64,000 nucleotides of DNA from Dendrocalamus latiflorus (taxonomy: Eukaryota; Streptophyta; Magnoliopsida; Poales; Poaceae), in the NCBI GenBank assembly GCA_017311315.1, contig CM029612.1, positions 19,289,125 through 19,353,124 on the forward strand, written 5' to 3'. Every line of letters starts with the position of its first letter. The first letter of the stretch is position 1. The translations under genes and the position numbers were made by a program. Below are positions 1-12,344 of this stretch, one piece after another. The notes below the pieces were generated by a model that saw nothing but the letters and a program-made list of their open reading frames with translations, was not told the origin of the DNA and ran no database searches.

Positions 1-705
1 GATAATAGGTACCAGTGGCAGTCCTACCTAGGTTTTATGCATAAGTAGTACCAAGCTAACGTACCGTGACATCAGTACCTAATTGAATTTGTACTAGCTG
101 TTTATTTTAGTGAGAGCTCCACCCAGAGCAGGTGATCACATTTGTGCATGTTTATCATCACATTGTCTGGATCGCAATGGAATTAATTTACGTAGCCCAA
201 ATCATCTGAGATACGCTAAAGAAAACACTAGTTAGGCCTTAACAATTATCAGAGTTTTTTTTATAGTTATTATCCAAAAATACGGAAGAACAAGCAAAAA
301 AAGAGGCCCATGAAGTGACATTGAACAAACAAACAATTCTCCGGTTCACCATACACATGCATCAGCACAACAAAAAGAAATTGAGTTCTTAGTTAGGCTC
401 ATTGTACTACCGTGCATGATGACAACATGAGTAAGTTTAGTGTGCTCTTAGGTCGTACGGGTTGCTTATATTGTCATTATCTTGTGTACTAGATCAAAAG
501 CAAACTTCTCTAATGGCATCCTTCACTTTGAATATATTTTAATGCCGCAAAAGTGCAAAGCTTCCTCCAAAAGGATCATTAGGATGTGCTTTTCATGCTC
601 TATCTGACCAAAGTAGTTTTTTAAGATGTGACATGAGCACAACTATCTCAACATGTTGTGCTTGTCTATGCTTGAATAGTGTTGGCCCATTGGTTTCACC
701 GTTTC
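1..705. other. No gene seen
   Basis: This is AT-rich sequence with frequent stops in all frames. I saw no exon with recognisable protein similarity and no clear element ends. It ends where a TGTCACGTCC motif, typical of the start of grass LTRs, appears near 706. Confidence 0.5.
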
Positions 706-3500
706 TGTCACGTCCTGCTTGGATAAGAATAAATAACTAGAGGAGGAACTGAAGTTGGGAGTGTTCGGTTCGGTAACATCTCAACCTTTTTGCTGTGTAG
801 TGGTGTGTGTAACACATCTATTTCTGAGGATGTTAGGTTATCCTCGTAACTGTCTAGAATTGTTCAGCTGTAAGTACTATAGATGAGTGTACACCATTAC
901 CAATATAGGCTTAAGCATAAAAACCAAACTTTATTATAAAATTAAAACTTAGCAGTCAAGTTTTACACAGCGGGGCGTACAACCCAAAGCTACATTACAA
1001 TACAAAAGAAACTCCACAGGCATGCCTGAGTGTAGAATAAACCAACCGTGCTCAACAAGTCACACGGGAAAAATGCTATATAGCTAATTGCCAGGATTTC
1101 CAAAAGATGGAGGTATATTGGTTGTATTAAAGTATTTTTGGGTGCAGTTTTATTTGTAAACACTTTGTTTTTAAACACAAGATAATAAATCATAAACTTC
1201 TTAAGGAATTTGGGGTTTCAAAACTTGATTGCCAGACTTCAACATTTCCAAATCTACTTATGCTTCGCTATTGGAATCACCCATTAAACACAACTTCATT
1301 TACCGGAAGCACGCCGTATTCGAATACCATTTGTAAATGACTCTACAGAGTTGCCCAACTTTACCCACAAGATTCCTCAACCCTCATGACTAAGTTGAGA
1401 AAATAAGGTTGTTTCACTGCCCATCTCTTTATGTAGCCTCTACCGATAGACTTTGGACCCCCTGTCACGGAAAACGCCGGCCTGACAGGGTGGAGCCTAT
1501 CATTGTGAAAGTATGGTTTTACCGTTTCCATACCACAACCCTTCGCCGACTGTTCCCTTTTCTAGAACAGTATATCATGCCATTATGTAGATATTCAATC
1601 GATTTGAGCAGCTACTAAACTAGGTTTGACAAGTCAACGCTTGTGGTTGAGCGGTTACTATGTTCTTTACTTAGCATAAGGGCCTAGTCCTTATATTTTC
1701 ATTGAGGCAAATTCCATCCACAAACCCATATTCAGCGCCCATGACACTGCCACCATTCCATACCAAGCCTCTATCCTAGGATAAGGTCATGGGCCTGGGC
1801 CAACTCATGGCTTCCCGTTATACCTCCTTATCCTTGAACCACTTTTAAAATTCCATCAGCAAAATGCCAAGACTCTTAGTAGTAAAAGTTTGTTGAGTTC
1901 CTAAATTGCTATGATTACATTAATAATAATTTTAATATTACTAAGTCTTGTCAAGATGAATATAGTCATCAAAATTAAACTCGGCTTTTTCGGGTGATAG
2001 GACATAGGCTAATATCATGTCATTCAAAACATTCATTGTACATGAAATAATAACTTGCAAATAACATAATAAAAATACTGATAAATAAATAATTAAAGGA
2101 ATGTAGGTTCAATATGAAAAGACATGTGACTTACCTTGCGGATTAATGTATTCTACAATTTTGTATTCTTCTGTTTCTTGATCTTGAGCTTGATCCTGAG
2201 TTTCTCCTTCTTGAATTGGTTGACCTTCGACGTCGTGTACTGGCGCAAAGCAAAGAAAATAATTCAATTCCTTACTCGAAAGGTCGGGTCTACTGTTCAT
2301 TGCAGATTTTTACTGTTCATGCGGGTCTGGTCACTATTTATACCGACACTCGCTTGCTACAGTGGCACACAGGGATTTGGCGGCTCGGCCTACTCAGCTA
2401 ATGAGGCCCGACACTGTGCAGCCCAAGACGCACAGTGTCGTCTTCCTCCTACGCCCGCACGTAGCGACCGAAAATAGAGGAAGAAGGCGACGGCGGTCGA
2501 CAGGGTTCGATTGATCTGCGACGGCTTTTGAGGCTATGGTTGGGTTCCTAGAAGTGTCAAGATTCCATTTTTGGGGCTGGCGGTGACAGGGGAGGCGACG
2601 TTCGCCAGCGGCGAGGTCAAAAGCTCAGTACGATGTTTGACGACATAGGGGCTATAGGGGTGATTATCCTTGAAATTGGCAGGTATTTAACCATCTAGGG
2701 GTGGTCAGGGTGTCTTGAGTGGTGGCGGTTTGGATTGGGGAATCTCTTAGCGAGCTGTCCACGGTGAGGTACCATGGCCGAGCGGTGGGCTTCGACAGCG
2801 GAGAAGAGGAGAGCTCGGGGAGCTAAGGCGACGGTTCAAGAAGGTTCCTGGGGGCTTGAGGAGGCTGTGGGCGCAAGCAATTGAAACACAATTGACTAAA
2901 TCGACGGAATTGAATTCAATCTCACTTTGACGTTTATCGGCGATAGCAGACGATATTCCGGTTGACGGTCTAATTGGGGGTGTGGAGGGGCTCATTGGAC
3001 TCCAATGTGGTGCTCCGAAGGGGTCCGGGCATTAAATAGAGTCGGGAGGCGGTTTGGCACTGTGGGGGGATTGGTGGCGGCGGTCACTACAGGGGTCGGG
3101 AAGGCCTGAGGCTGCTAGAGGGGATGCACCGGTTGTCTTGGGTGTAGAAAGGCAGCGGTCAAAAGGTGTCAGAGCGAGTTAGGTCACCCGTGCGAGAGGG
3201 CGGCCGTGAGAGAGCAGAGGCGGTGGCAGAACACGGCCGGCGGGGCTAACACATGTTCAAGGCGATTAGGAGGTTGTCAGGGCGGGGAGGGCGAGGTAGT
3301 ATGGAGCCTGACCGAGTGGCAGTGGCGTGCCAGAGGCTGGAAAGCGTGAGAAGGTGTGGGAGGGCTCAGGCGGCGGAAAACAGGGGCAGCGGCGGTGGTT
3401 TTTCGGGTGGTGAACAGTGCCAACGCAATCTGCGGTCCTTGAGGCAATGCAGCACGAATCTCAAGGCTTGGCTGAAGTAATTTGGAGAAGAATTGGCTGG
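706..3500. mobile_element. Probable fragment of a very long LTR (same style as 12951-18359)
   Basis: The segment opens with TGTCACGTCC and has the same succession of blocks as the better defined LTR at 12951-18359. A 'cccacaagat' block lies near 1360 (compare 13803). A 'gaatgtaggttcaa' block lies near 2100 (compare 14593). A GC-rich block follows at 2460-3480 (compare 16900-17800). Short open frames in the GC-rich part have no recognisable domain and are not called as genes. I could not find the far end or a target-site duplication, so the limits are approximate. Confidence 0.35.
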
Positions 3501-4560
3501 GGAAACTCAAGGAATCAAATTCAAAAGGAAATCTCATTTTTCTTTGAAAATTCGGTTCTGGTTCAGTGTGTACCCAACTTCGGTTACCAAAATATATTAG
3601 CCTACAGCCATGCACCCCATGAATCACTTGAGTTATTCTGTATGCAGGAAGTGAAGGGCTTTTCAATCTTGAAAACCGTACGATGCGCGCTGTGCCTTAC
3701 ATTTTGACACCAAATAGGTAGCATGCATGGTATTTCTTGTTCACGCAAATGAATTCTAAATGGAGCAATTTGTTTCAAACGGACAAGGCAACGTTGCACA
3801 GATTGGTGCTTGTCGGGGGCCTCTTATTTTGCTGACGCTTAATGCAACCAAATCAGAATATTGTTGCTGCTTCGTCGGCTGTGTCGGGCTCCCTTGGCGA
3901 TGTGCGCACACAGTGCTGCAGGAATAATACTAATAACTACAAGAGTACAAATTCGTCACTATATATATCATGAGCATGCTCAGGGATAATTGTATTAGCT
4001 AGTAGTATACTACACCCTTTGGCCGGACATATATTTTGCAATTTGATTACATGCACAGAAAAAGACAGCACTCGGTTCTCAAAGTACCTGAATATACGGT
4101 AATCGCTTGTGCATGGTTTATAAACCGTGGTTTCTGGGTTTTTTTACACTGTAGTGGCTGAAAATGTATTGTAGCGGTTATTAGTTTTTTATAAGTAATT
4201 AAATTTAAAATTTTAAAAATATTATATCATCACAGACAATATAAAGGAATAAGGTGAAAATGTTCAAAAACCAAGAAGCAAATAAAAAAAGAAAAGAAAA
4301 GAAACTGAACCCATTTAAAACGGCGCATTTACCTTTAGATGGATACCGTCTCCTTGGCCTATGAGATTGTGCAGTGCATGCAGCCAAAACCCCAAAGACA
4401 TTGACTACAGACAACTTGATAAGCATGACTTAATCAAATGTGGTAATTCGAATACATATAGTGGCTGATGATGGTCGACAGCGATCACCTTCCAAAAAAA
4501 CACATTTAATTATGAAGATCATGTGAGAAGATCTAGATTATTATTGTGATGAATCGTTGT
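3501..4560. other. No gene seen
   Basis: Low-complexity AT-rich sequence with no recognisable coding similarity or element boundary. Confidence 0.45.
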
Positions 4561-4599
4561 CAAGTTAGAGGAGCTGGCATTTGATTTTTGTAAAGATTA

Positions 4600-7360
4600 T
4601 ATTTTGTCAGAATTGGTTTTAGAGTTTTCCAGGCAAATCAGTTTGACCGCTGGTGTGTTGCTGAGAGGTCTGACCGCTGGGCAGATTCTGGTCAGATCGT
4701 CGAGCGGTATGACCGCAAATTAGTTGCATGCTGCAATTTTTTAGGAGGCTTATTTGCGCAGTGTTTCAACCAGTCTGACCACTTTGTGGTTGGCGGTCAG
4801 ACCGGTCCCAAAAAAATAGATTTTGGAATTTTGGGATTTTGGTCATGGGGTGATTTGAATTGTGTTTAGTCAGTATATTAATATTGTTTGCTTTAGTTAA
4901 CGTGAGTGAAGTTGTGAAGAACTTATACCCGAAAATGATTTATTTATATTTAGATGTGCAGGGAAGCTTTGGAGTCAACCATGGTCAACAGTGAGAATTG
5001 GGACTACGCTCATAGAGTAGCCGATGCCTAGAATTGTCAAGGATACTGGATAAGATGGTTGAGTTCAAGCAAGGCACAAAAAAGGCGGAAAATGTTGAAA
5101 GGAAGGTTCAAACGATGGGTTGGACTAAGTGGTTTAGTCGGTCCAAGTGAGATGTGGTTCGGTGAAATCAGAACGGGAGAGACTTACCGATGCATAGTAA
5201 GCCAGTAGTGCATTTATTATAGTAAGCATGACGATCACTTGCAAGGAAGATAAAGATCAAGTCAAGGTGATGATATTTTGGTAAGATGATCAAAAACTGA
5301 AAACTATCTTTGATCAAAACCGCGACACTTGGGAAAATGGTTTAGCTTAAGGAGAAGCTGAGAAAATCAAGTTGGATCAAACACTTTCTTAGTGGATTCA
5401 GACTTATGTGCTTTAAAAAGCTTGCATAAGTTAAGTGTGTGTGTAAAACTCATGTTGTGTGTGGTTAACAAGTTCCTCTATATATACTACTGGATAGTAT
5501 CCATTAGGGTTAGATATAGACCGATTGCCTTATCTATTTAATAGATTGGGATGGAGACTTACTAGTTAACTATCTAACCATCCATCATTCTAGCCAAGAG
5601 CTCTAGGGTTAGGGTTTGAGTGCTGTGGTGTGCTATCTTGTCTTCTAAATGGAGTGGCTGTAAAACCATGAGTGATGTGGTGTGCTATCTTGTATTCCAA
5701 GTGAAGTAGTTGTAAAACCTTTAGCCTTAAGTAGCAATATATCAACTTTATTCATCTCTAATGGAGTTCTTGTTTTTGTTGATTTGCTCTCAATCTTGTT
5801 GGTTTTGATTTCTTCTTTCCCCTTCTTGATCTTGTTGTGTGCCAAAGACATGTAAGTATTGAAGATGACTCATACAGATTATAGCTCATCTATCTAGACA
5901 CCAAGTCTTGCAAGTTCTTGAAATTGTCCGATTTTACTTGGATTTGACCCAATCGTGAGTTTTCTTGATCCAATGATTTTTGCCTCAAATCTTTAAGACT
6001 TATTGTTTGCTGTGACATGTGGAAATACATCTAGAGCTATCTTGGTCATCATATACCCATGAGCAAGTTATATTTTGAGTTTTTATGTTTTGCCCCGTTT
6101 TGGTACAACTTTGCTTATTATTCAGAAAGGTCTAAACTTTGACAAGCATTTAAGCGATCCTTGGATGGAATACGTTCTTGAGACCTACTCAAGGTGTGTG
6201 CAAAGTTTCATATCATTTGTCCATGGATTTTTAAAGTTGCACCAAAAGTGGCTTGGATTTGGGCTGATTTTCTATTTTGAGAACATGAGAGCGGTCATAC
6301 CGCTCTTGTTGGAAATTGGCCCATACAACTGAGGCCCATTTCCTATAATTTCAAGGTATGCATGATTTAGTACCATATTGTTAAGACAAGGTGAAGTCGA
6401 CCAATTTATAAGGTGGGATATTTGCCGTTTCCTAAAAGCTTGAGATACATGGCATGAGAGGGCTTTGTCTAAACACACACACGCGCACGCTCATGCGTAT
6501 TTGCATATTTTTGCATGAAAAACCATGTGACTTATGACTTGCAACTTGCGTTGCACGACTGTGGCATGACGTGGTGCGTCACTTGGTAGACCAAGTCTAC
6601 CTTATTTTTGCTGACCCATGCATCATCTCTCTCTCCTTTTAACTAATCATGAGATTGCTTAATTATCATTATTTGCTTTGAATATTAGTAGTTACTAGTG
6701 AATAATTTAGCAGTTACCAGTGGATTATTTCAGTTTAATGGTTTCAATTACTAGAGAGTAATTCGCACATCTATAAAAGGCCTGGAGACGTCCAAGCTTC
6801 AAAGATTGAACTCCTCTATTTCTTTCTCACATTGTCTTCTTCCTCTTTGGTGAATTTGTACTAACTGTTGAGCGACTAAATTTCATTGGCCTTTCTTCTC
6901 AGCTTGGACCAGGAAGGAGGGAGAAAAATTATCTCTTAGCCATTACCACAAAGAGTACCTGCATAGGGCGGCAATAATGTTTCTGGGTAGCACATTTGCA
7001 CGATCGCTCCTGCTCTATTTCATCTACATTCTGCACTGCTTTCTGTTTTTTATCAAGCCCACTACTAAGTCGTTTGTGCGATCGATCGACTTTGATACTG
7101 TATTTTTCTTGCGTATTTTCTGAAGTACAATAATTAGCCTACTGTTAGTTATGAATTTTGCACACTAGTCTTTTACTATATTTATCTTCTAGTAAAATTT
7201 AGAATTAAAATATTACCCGCATTTCCAACAGCTCTTAGGCCCAATCGGACCATAGGCTGGTCAGACTATCGTGTAGCCACCGGTCAGACCGCCAGGAGGC
7301 CGGTCGACCGCCTTGCAGCTAGTGGTTAGACCGCCCAGGCACCAATCAGACTACTGACTG
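4600..7360. repeat. Retroelement-derived DNA with GGTCAGACCG-type short repeats, split by a solo LTR
   Basis: Two blocks, about 4635-4810 and 7245-7350, contain many variants of the near-palindrome CGGTCAGACCG in both orientations. They become contiguous if the LTR at 6307-7230 and one copy of its duplication are removed. This resembles the repeat-rich part of certain grass LTRs. A 57-bp local tandem duplication lies near 5615-5720. No open coding region is visible. Confidence 0.4.
6307..7230. mobile_element. Solo LTR, 924 bp, with 5-bp target-site duplication
   Basis: The element begins TGTTGGAAAT and ends ATTTCCAACA, which are perfect 10-bp inverted ends of the TG...CA type. It is flanked by GCTCT at 6302-6306 and again at 7231-7235. 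No primer-binding site follows the right end and no second LTR is nearby, so this is a solo LTR left by recombination. It sits inside older repeat DNA. Confidence 0.85.
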
Positions 7361-7635
7361 GTTGCTAGTCAAATCAGCGAGGTGTGAAGTTTCAGTTCTT
7401 CGACTTCTAAGTTGATTGCTTTAGTTTTGGTTTCCATTCCTGATCTTTATAACTCGGTATCTACTAGAGTGAATGATTGATGAATATTTGAGAAAAAAAG
7501 TTCTAAAAATACCATTCACCACTCTGTTGTCATACCAGTCCTATAAATTACTCATCCTATCGTCTCCTAGGTTTCAAGTTAGAGTAACAACCAACTATGC
7601 AAACCTAGCCCTTGCTTTCTCTCCTGTCCGGCCGG

Positions 7636-7643
7636 TATATAAA
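7636..7643 (+). promoter_or_regulatory. TATA box of the LOR gene
   Basis: The sequence TATATAAA lies 58 bp before the first in-frame ATG of the gene at 7694. This would place transcription start near 7665-7675 and give a very short leader. The next ATG, at 7712, is also compatible. Confidence 0.6.
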
Positions 7644-7693
7644 CAAACACAAACCCTGACTTATAGTCAACTAGCTAGTACATACAATCTATA

Positions 7694-8347
7694 ATGCAAC
7701 TCTGGAGGGCAATGGCGAGGGTGCACTCCTCCTGCTCCCTGCCGCCGTCACGGCGGCTGGACGCGCCCGGTGCTCCTCCTGAGTCGGCGGCAGCGAGCAC
7801 ACGGTACAGGAGCGAGCAGCGGGAGGTGTTCACCATCTGGATGAAGTCGCTGGTGCTCAACAGCAGCGGCTGCACCGTCTACGACTCCGGCGGCCGCATC
7901 ATCTACCGCGTCGACAACTACAGCTCCCGCCGCGCCGCCGACGTCTGCCTCATGGACCTCGCCGGCAACGTCGTCCTCCAGATACTCAAGAAGTTCGGGA
8001 GGTGGGAGGCGTATAGGTGGAGCGAGCAGGAGCCCGCCGCGCCGGCGCAGCCGTGGTTCAAGGTGGTCAGCAAGCCGTGGCGCGGCCCGTGCTGCTGCGA
8101 GTTCAGGAGCAAAACCGACGGCCGCGTCGTGCGCTACAAGATGGACGGTGGGAAGCAGCAGCTGCAGGCGGCCAGGATCGTCGACGACGCCACCGGGCTC
8201 GCCGTCGCGGAGGTGAAGAGGAAGACGACGGCGACGGGGGTCGCCCTCGGCGACGACGTGCTCACCCTGGTGGTGGAGCCCAACGTCGACCACTCGCTCA
8301 TCATGGGGTTCCTGCTTGTGCATGGCCTCATCAACCACACCATGTGA
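7694..8347 (+). CDS. LURP-one-related (LOR/DUF567) family protein
   Basis: The product is 217 residues in one GC-rich exon, a usual length for plant LOR proteins. The LOR (tubby C-terminal-like) fold is recognisable. A strand run 'FTIWMKSLVLNSSGCTVYD' lies around residues 46-64, followed by 'GGRIIYRVDNY', 'VCLMDLAGNVVLQILKK', the central 'RYKMDGG' region, and the terminal 'DVLTLVVEPNVDHSLIMGF' segment. Arabidopsis LURP1 family members act in basal defence against oomycetes, but most members have no assigned function, so the role here is open. A TATA box lies 58 bp upstream. The start could instead be the second Met at 7712. High GC third positions contrast with the flanking transposon DNA, as expected for a grass single-exon gene. 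Confidence 0.9.
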   Translation: MQLWRAMARVHSSCSLPPSRRLDAPGAPPESAAASTRYRSEQREVFTIWMKSLVLNSSGCTVYDSGGRIIYRVDNYSSRRAADVCLMDLAGNVVLQILKKFGRWEAYRWSEQEPAAPAQPWFKVVSKPWRGPCCCEFRSKTDGRVVRYKMDGGKQQLQAARIVDDATGLAVAEVKRKTTATGVALGDDVLTLVVEPNVDHSLIMGFLLVHGLINHTM

Positions 8348-8657
8348 CGTGATACATTGAAGCAAATCAGTCGATGTTACATATGCAAGAGACGCACGAC
8401 TCTTTTTCCTTGATCTGTACAGTTTTTGAGAGGGATTGCTCTGCTAATTAGGGAGAGTGATGATGTATAATTAGTCTTAGAGGTGATCCCGTCTTCTCTC
8501 TTTTGTCACTTTTTTGGGGGGAAGGTTGGAGATTTCCTCCGCAGTTTTTCTTCAAAGCTCAAGCATGAATCTAGTAGGATTAAGCTTAAGATTGGGCTGA
8601 TTTCTTTACTTCAACCTTCAAGTTTTTCATCTTGCTGTAAAAATGGAGGGGCGGGGA

Positions 8658-8674
8658 GGGGGGGGGGGGGGGGG

Positions 8675-8720
<46 letters not shown>
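8658..8720. repeat. Poly-G tract followed by (GA)n microsatellite
   Basis: About 20 G residues are followed directly by about 21 GA units. It lies about 310 bp after the LOR stop codon. Open frames across it are simple-repeat artefacts. Confidence 0.95.
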
Positions 8721-8725
<5 letters not shown>

Positions 8726-8784
8726 AAGTTCCAATGACTGTATTTGCGGCAATGTGTATATTGTCATTTGTACTAGTTCTTGCC

Positions 8785-9480
8785 CGGCCGGCCAAACATG
8801 CCAACCAAATTTTATTAAGATCAAGAAAGCAAAGTGAACACGAGTACAGAAATTGTCGACAGAAAAGCTGTCAACTTAACCAAATAGGAGAACAACATGA
8901 TCCCCCGACACGGGATCCAAACTACTGAACAACTTGGACACAACAATCTAGAAAAACAAAGCAGCTAGGCAGGCTTGTTCAGCATTTCATATTGGACTCC
9001 TTCCCGAAGAAACCTACAACTCACCAAGACCACAGTTCCTCCTTGATGCCCCACATCAGGTCTACTAACGTCTTTCTCTCCGCTTGGAACACACGCGCGT
9101 TCCGTTCTTTCCAAATGAGCCAAAGGACGAGGATGACTAGAGAGTCAAAAGCCCGTCGGAACCTCTTGTTGTTGAAGCATGACCGAGCTGTGCACCACCA
9201 GAGTTCCAAGTCATCTTCATTTGAGGATGGAGTAGCAAAGGGGACTTAGCCATTCTTAAAGAAGGGTCCAGATGCGCCTAGTGCAGCTGCACTGAGCAAA
9301 TAAATGGATGCAGATTTCTGGTTCTGTAGAACAGAGAACACAGCAGGGTTGATGAGGCCACCCTTGCTTCAGCAAGTTGTGCGCGGTTAGATACTGGCCT
9401 TGCAACGCTAACCACATAAAAAATTTGCAACGTGATGGAGCTCTCGCCCTCCAAATCAGCGAGCCACAAGCTGACTTGGT
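8785..9480 (-). mobile_element. 3' part of a LINE (zf-RVT domain remnant)
   Basis: Read on the minus strand, 9470-9290 encodes the zinc-binding segment found after the reverse transcriptase in plant LINEs, including 'FFMWLALQG', 'PCCVLC', 'IHLFAQC' and 'RRIW'. Then 9209-9021 encodes 'FDSLVILVLWLIWKERNARV', the characteristic end of this protein. A stop separates the two parts, and the reading frame shifts, so it is dead. A 3' untranslated region with an AATAAA-like signal runs down to about 8790. Everything upstream of the zf-RVT domain is missing (5' truncation). Confidence 0.8.
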
Positions 9481-10390
9481 TGTTGCAATGAAGAAGTGCT
9501 GATAGGCCGAGGATGCAGAGTATTGACCCGATGGCGATGCGGGGGTTCTACTTGGGCACGTTCTACACCACCTTTGCCTGACAAGGCTGGAAGGTCAACC
9601 TGGGGACAGCCTCGTACACTGCTAGGGCTTCCCCACGCAGGGGCACACTCCGTGCCGTACATTCCTCCAGATGCCATGGTGCCAGCTGAGTGTACGTTTC
9701 GCCTCTTATCAGTTTTATCCCATTGCTTTATCTGACGAACTAACAATATCTGTATTGTAGGTCTTCTCTTCCCCGACCATGATGGGGGGTCTCCCTGGGC
9801 CAGGATGACACGGACTAGTACTTTTTGGACTGGCCCAGTCAGGCGACGGGCTCTGCACCTCGAGCCACACCCTCGAAGGTTCTCTTTGGGAGTGCCCTCA
9901 TGGGTGCACCGGTGGCCACATAGGCGACAATGCAATCCACTCCACCAGCTCAGGGTTGTGTGCGATGGTCCCCTGATCATCTTACCTTGTTAGGGTGCCA
10001 TCGCCCAGTGCTGAGGAAGATGGCCAAGCGGGGCCATATGGGAGGACGCGGATGCGGAGACAAAGGGGGCCCGGGTGACGACAGAGGGGGGCTGGGGATG
10101 CTGTTGGGGGTGGTTAGTGCTGACTGTACACTTGTTGTTCATATACTGCTTACGTTTCTTATTTACGTAGTGATGTTTACAATACTGTGGCGAGCTTAGT
10201 TGTACTTCTCTTTACCTTGTCAACGCCCGTACCACTGAATTGATGGCAATCGCACCGACAATCGCACCCATCGAATTGTGAATTGCATTGATGGCAGTCA
10301 CACCAACGTACGAACCATTCGATTACATGCTTAACAACATTGCAAAATATTTCGAACAACAGGCGAGAGTACAACGGTACAACCATACAC
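9481..10390. other. Unclassified moderately GC-rich DNA
   Basis: Open frames of 60-170 codons occur on both strands, but none shows a domain I recognise. The sequence lies between a LINE remnant and a transposon-associated zinc-finger fragment. It is most likely transposon-derived. Confidence 0.4.
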
Positions 10391-10398
10391 ATTGTTGC

Positions 10399-11006
10399 CT
10401 ATAGGTAGAAGGAGCCTCGTAGTACCCACATGGAGTATTGCTGAGGGGGCCGCCTCGAACGTGGTTGGTCGTCATTGTAGTGGCAAGCACATATACAACT
10501 AGGGTTCGCGCAGTAGCATGTTGGGTTGTACGAACTCCCTATGTTGATGACCTCCTCGTTGCCCCTCTCACGCTCCATTTGCTGACGGATGTCATCGTTC
10601 TGCTCTTTGAGACTTTCAATTCGTACCTCCAAATCAGTGATTCGCTCCCATAACGTATCCACGTACCTCGCAACATACCGTTCATGGGGAGAATCAATCC
10701 ATCACACGAAGTCACATTTATCCATCTGCTACAAAAGAGCGTTAACATTGAAACTCTATTAGTAATACTACAAAATAGATGAGTGCCTATCCCGGAGTAT
10801 GAGCATCGGAAGAAACGTCACCTGCCATCTGTATGGCCTTCTGTCACCTGCACCACTGTGTCCTGCATGTGTTTGCATTTTGGCCACACAGGCTGAGCAC
10901 GCCTGTTTGGCAACAAGCGGTACGTAACACCAAAGTCCTCCTTCCGTTCGAGCGAAAGGTCCCCCTTTGGTAACCCATATTCGACTGGCCCCTTAGCGTC
11001 TGTCAT
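10399..11006 (-). pseudogene. zf-GRF-like protein fragment, probably transposon-associated
   Basis: Two minus-strand pieces resemble a common grass zinc-finger protein. The first, about 11006-10850, ends 'PVWPKCKHMQDTVVQ' before a GTGACA donor. The second, about 10725-10440, reads 'CDFVWWIDSP', 'ERYVARYVDTLWERITDLE' and then a coiled coil 'RIESLKEQNDDIRQQME'. This fits the zf-GRF pattern followed by a coiled coil. The exon carrying the middle cysteines was not found and no complete frame can be built. It could be a low-expression hypothetical gene instead of a relic. Confidence 0.4.
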
Positions 11007-11105
11007 GGTGGCTTACTCTATGACGGAGAAGATAGTTGTCCCTACCAGCAATGCCTTGGCCATTGATTTTATAGCGTAATTGTGGTGTCATGGCGTCATT
11101 TACGA

Positions 11106-11485
11106 CACAGGGCAGCTTTGCGCAGTAACAAGACCATACAGGCCAACTTTGCGTAGCGACATGACATGACGGGCCAGCTTTGCGCAGTGATAAGACTACA
11201 CACGCTAGCTTTGCGCAGCGACATGACCACACAGGTCAGCTTTGCTTAGTGACATGATATGATAGCCCAGCTTTTCACAATGACATGACAGGATGGGCCA
11301 GCTTTGAGCAGTGAGAAGACCACACGTGCCAGCTTTGATCAATGAGAAGACCACACGTGCCAGCTTTGCGCAATGATATGACCGTACGGGCCAGCTTTGC
11401 ATAGTGAGAAGACCAGGCGAGACACCTTTGCGCGGTGACAAGACCACATGGGCTAGCTTTGCACAACAACAAGACAAAAGGGTGC
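11106..11485. repeat. Minisatellite, about 31-bp unit, about 12 diverged copies
   Basis: The core 'cagctttgcgcagtgacatg' recurs roughly every 31 bp, with substitutions and small length changes. Because 31 is not a multiple of three, the open frames across it cycle through repeated peptides and are artefacts. Confidence 0.85.
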
Positions 11486-11555
11486 AGTTTTCCGCAGTCC
11501 GAAGGCCTGACTAGGCAGTTTCGTGTTCCCACAATACCACACTTAGTAGATTTGC

Positions 11556-11715
11556 ACAGTGAGGCGGCGTGCTCAGGGAGGCGGTGTGCTCGAGGAGGCA
11601 GTGTGCTCAGGGGGAGGAGGAGAGCTTAGGGGAGGAGGAGTGCTTGGGGAGGCGGCTGCTCAGGGAGGCGGTGTGCTCGAGAGAGGCGGCGCACTCGGGA
11701 GAGGAGAGCTTGGGT
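11556..11715. repeat. G-rich minisatellite (GAGGCGGTGTGCTC-like units)
   Basis: Short units of about 17-24 bp combining GGAGG, GCGG and GTGCTC repeat across about 160 bp, just outside the left side of the CACTA element. No gene is visible. Confidence 0.7.
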
Positions 11716-11887
11716 GTAACGTTAGTACAGTGGTAAAAACTCTAGAGTGCAATATATATAGGGGAATAATCACAAGTGGTTCTACTTCAGAACCGTTTGT
11801 GATAGTAATCATCACAGACGTTTCTAAATAAAAACCGTCTGTGATGATCCTCACAGCCATCACACATTGTCATATACATAAATGCAA

Positions 11888-12002
<115 letters not shown>

Positions 12003-12147
12003 ACATTCTCATGCACATATGTAAATACAAATTCACATATATATCACAGCCATCACACATTCTCATATACAGCCATCACACATTCCCATGTACATATATG
12101 CAAATTCACATATATATCACACACTCATACACATATATAAATGCAAG

Positions 12148-12150
<3 letters not shown>

Positions 12151-12194
<44 letters not shown>
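12151..12194. repeat. (TA)n microsatellite
   Basis: About 22 TA units are flanked by repeated 'catatatatcacac' segments of the same block as the array at 11891-11999. Confidence 0.9.
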
Positions 12195-12197
<3 letters not shown>

Positions 12198-12344
12198 AAC
12201 CATCACACATTCTCATATACATATATGCAAATTCACATATATATCACACATTCTCATACACATATATAAATGCAAATATAGAACATATGACACACAACAT
12301 TTCATTCACCATTCCACTTGACTATTTCCTTTGAAAATTAGCTC

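Noticed and set aside
7748..8365. 205-codon minus-strand frame opposite the LOR gene
   Set aside because: It is a shadow frame with biased Val/Ala/Arg content and no domain. The plus strand carries the LOR family protein.
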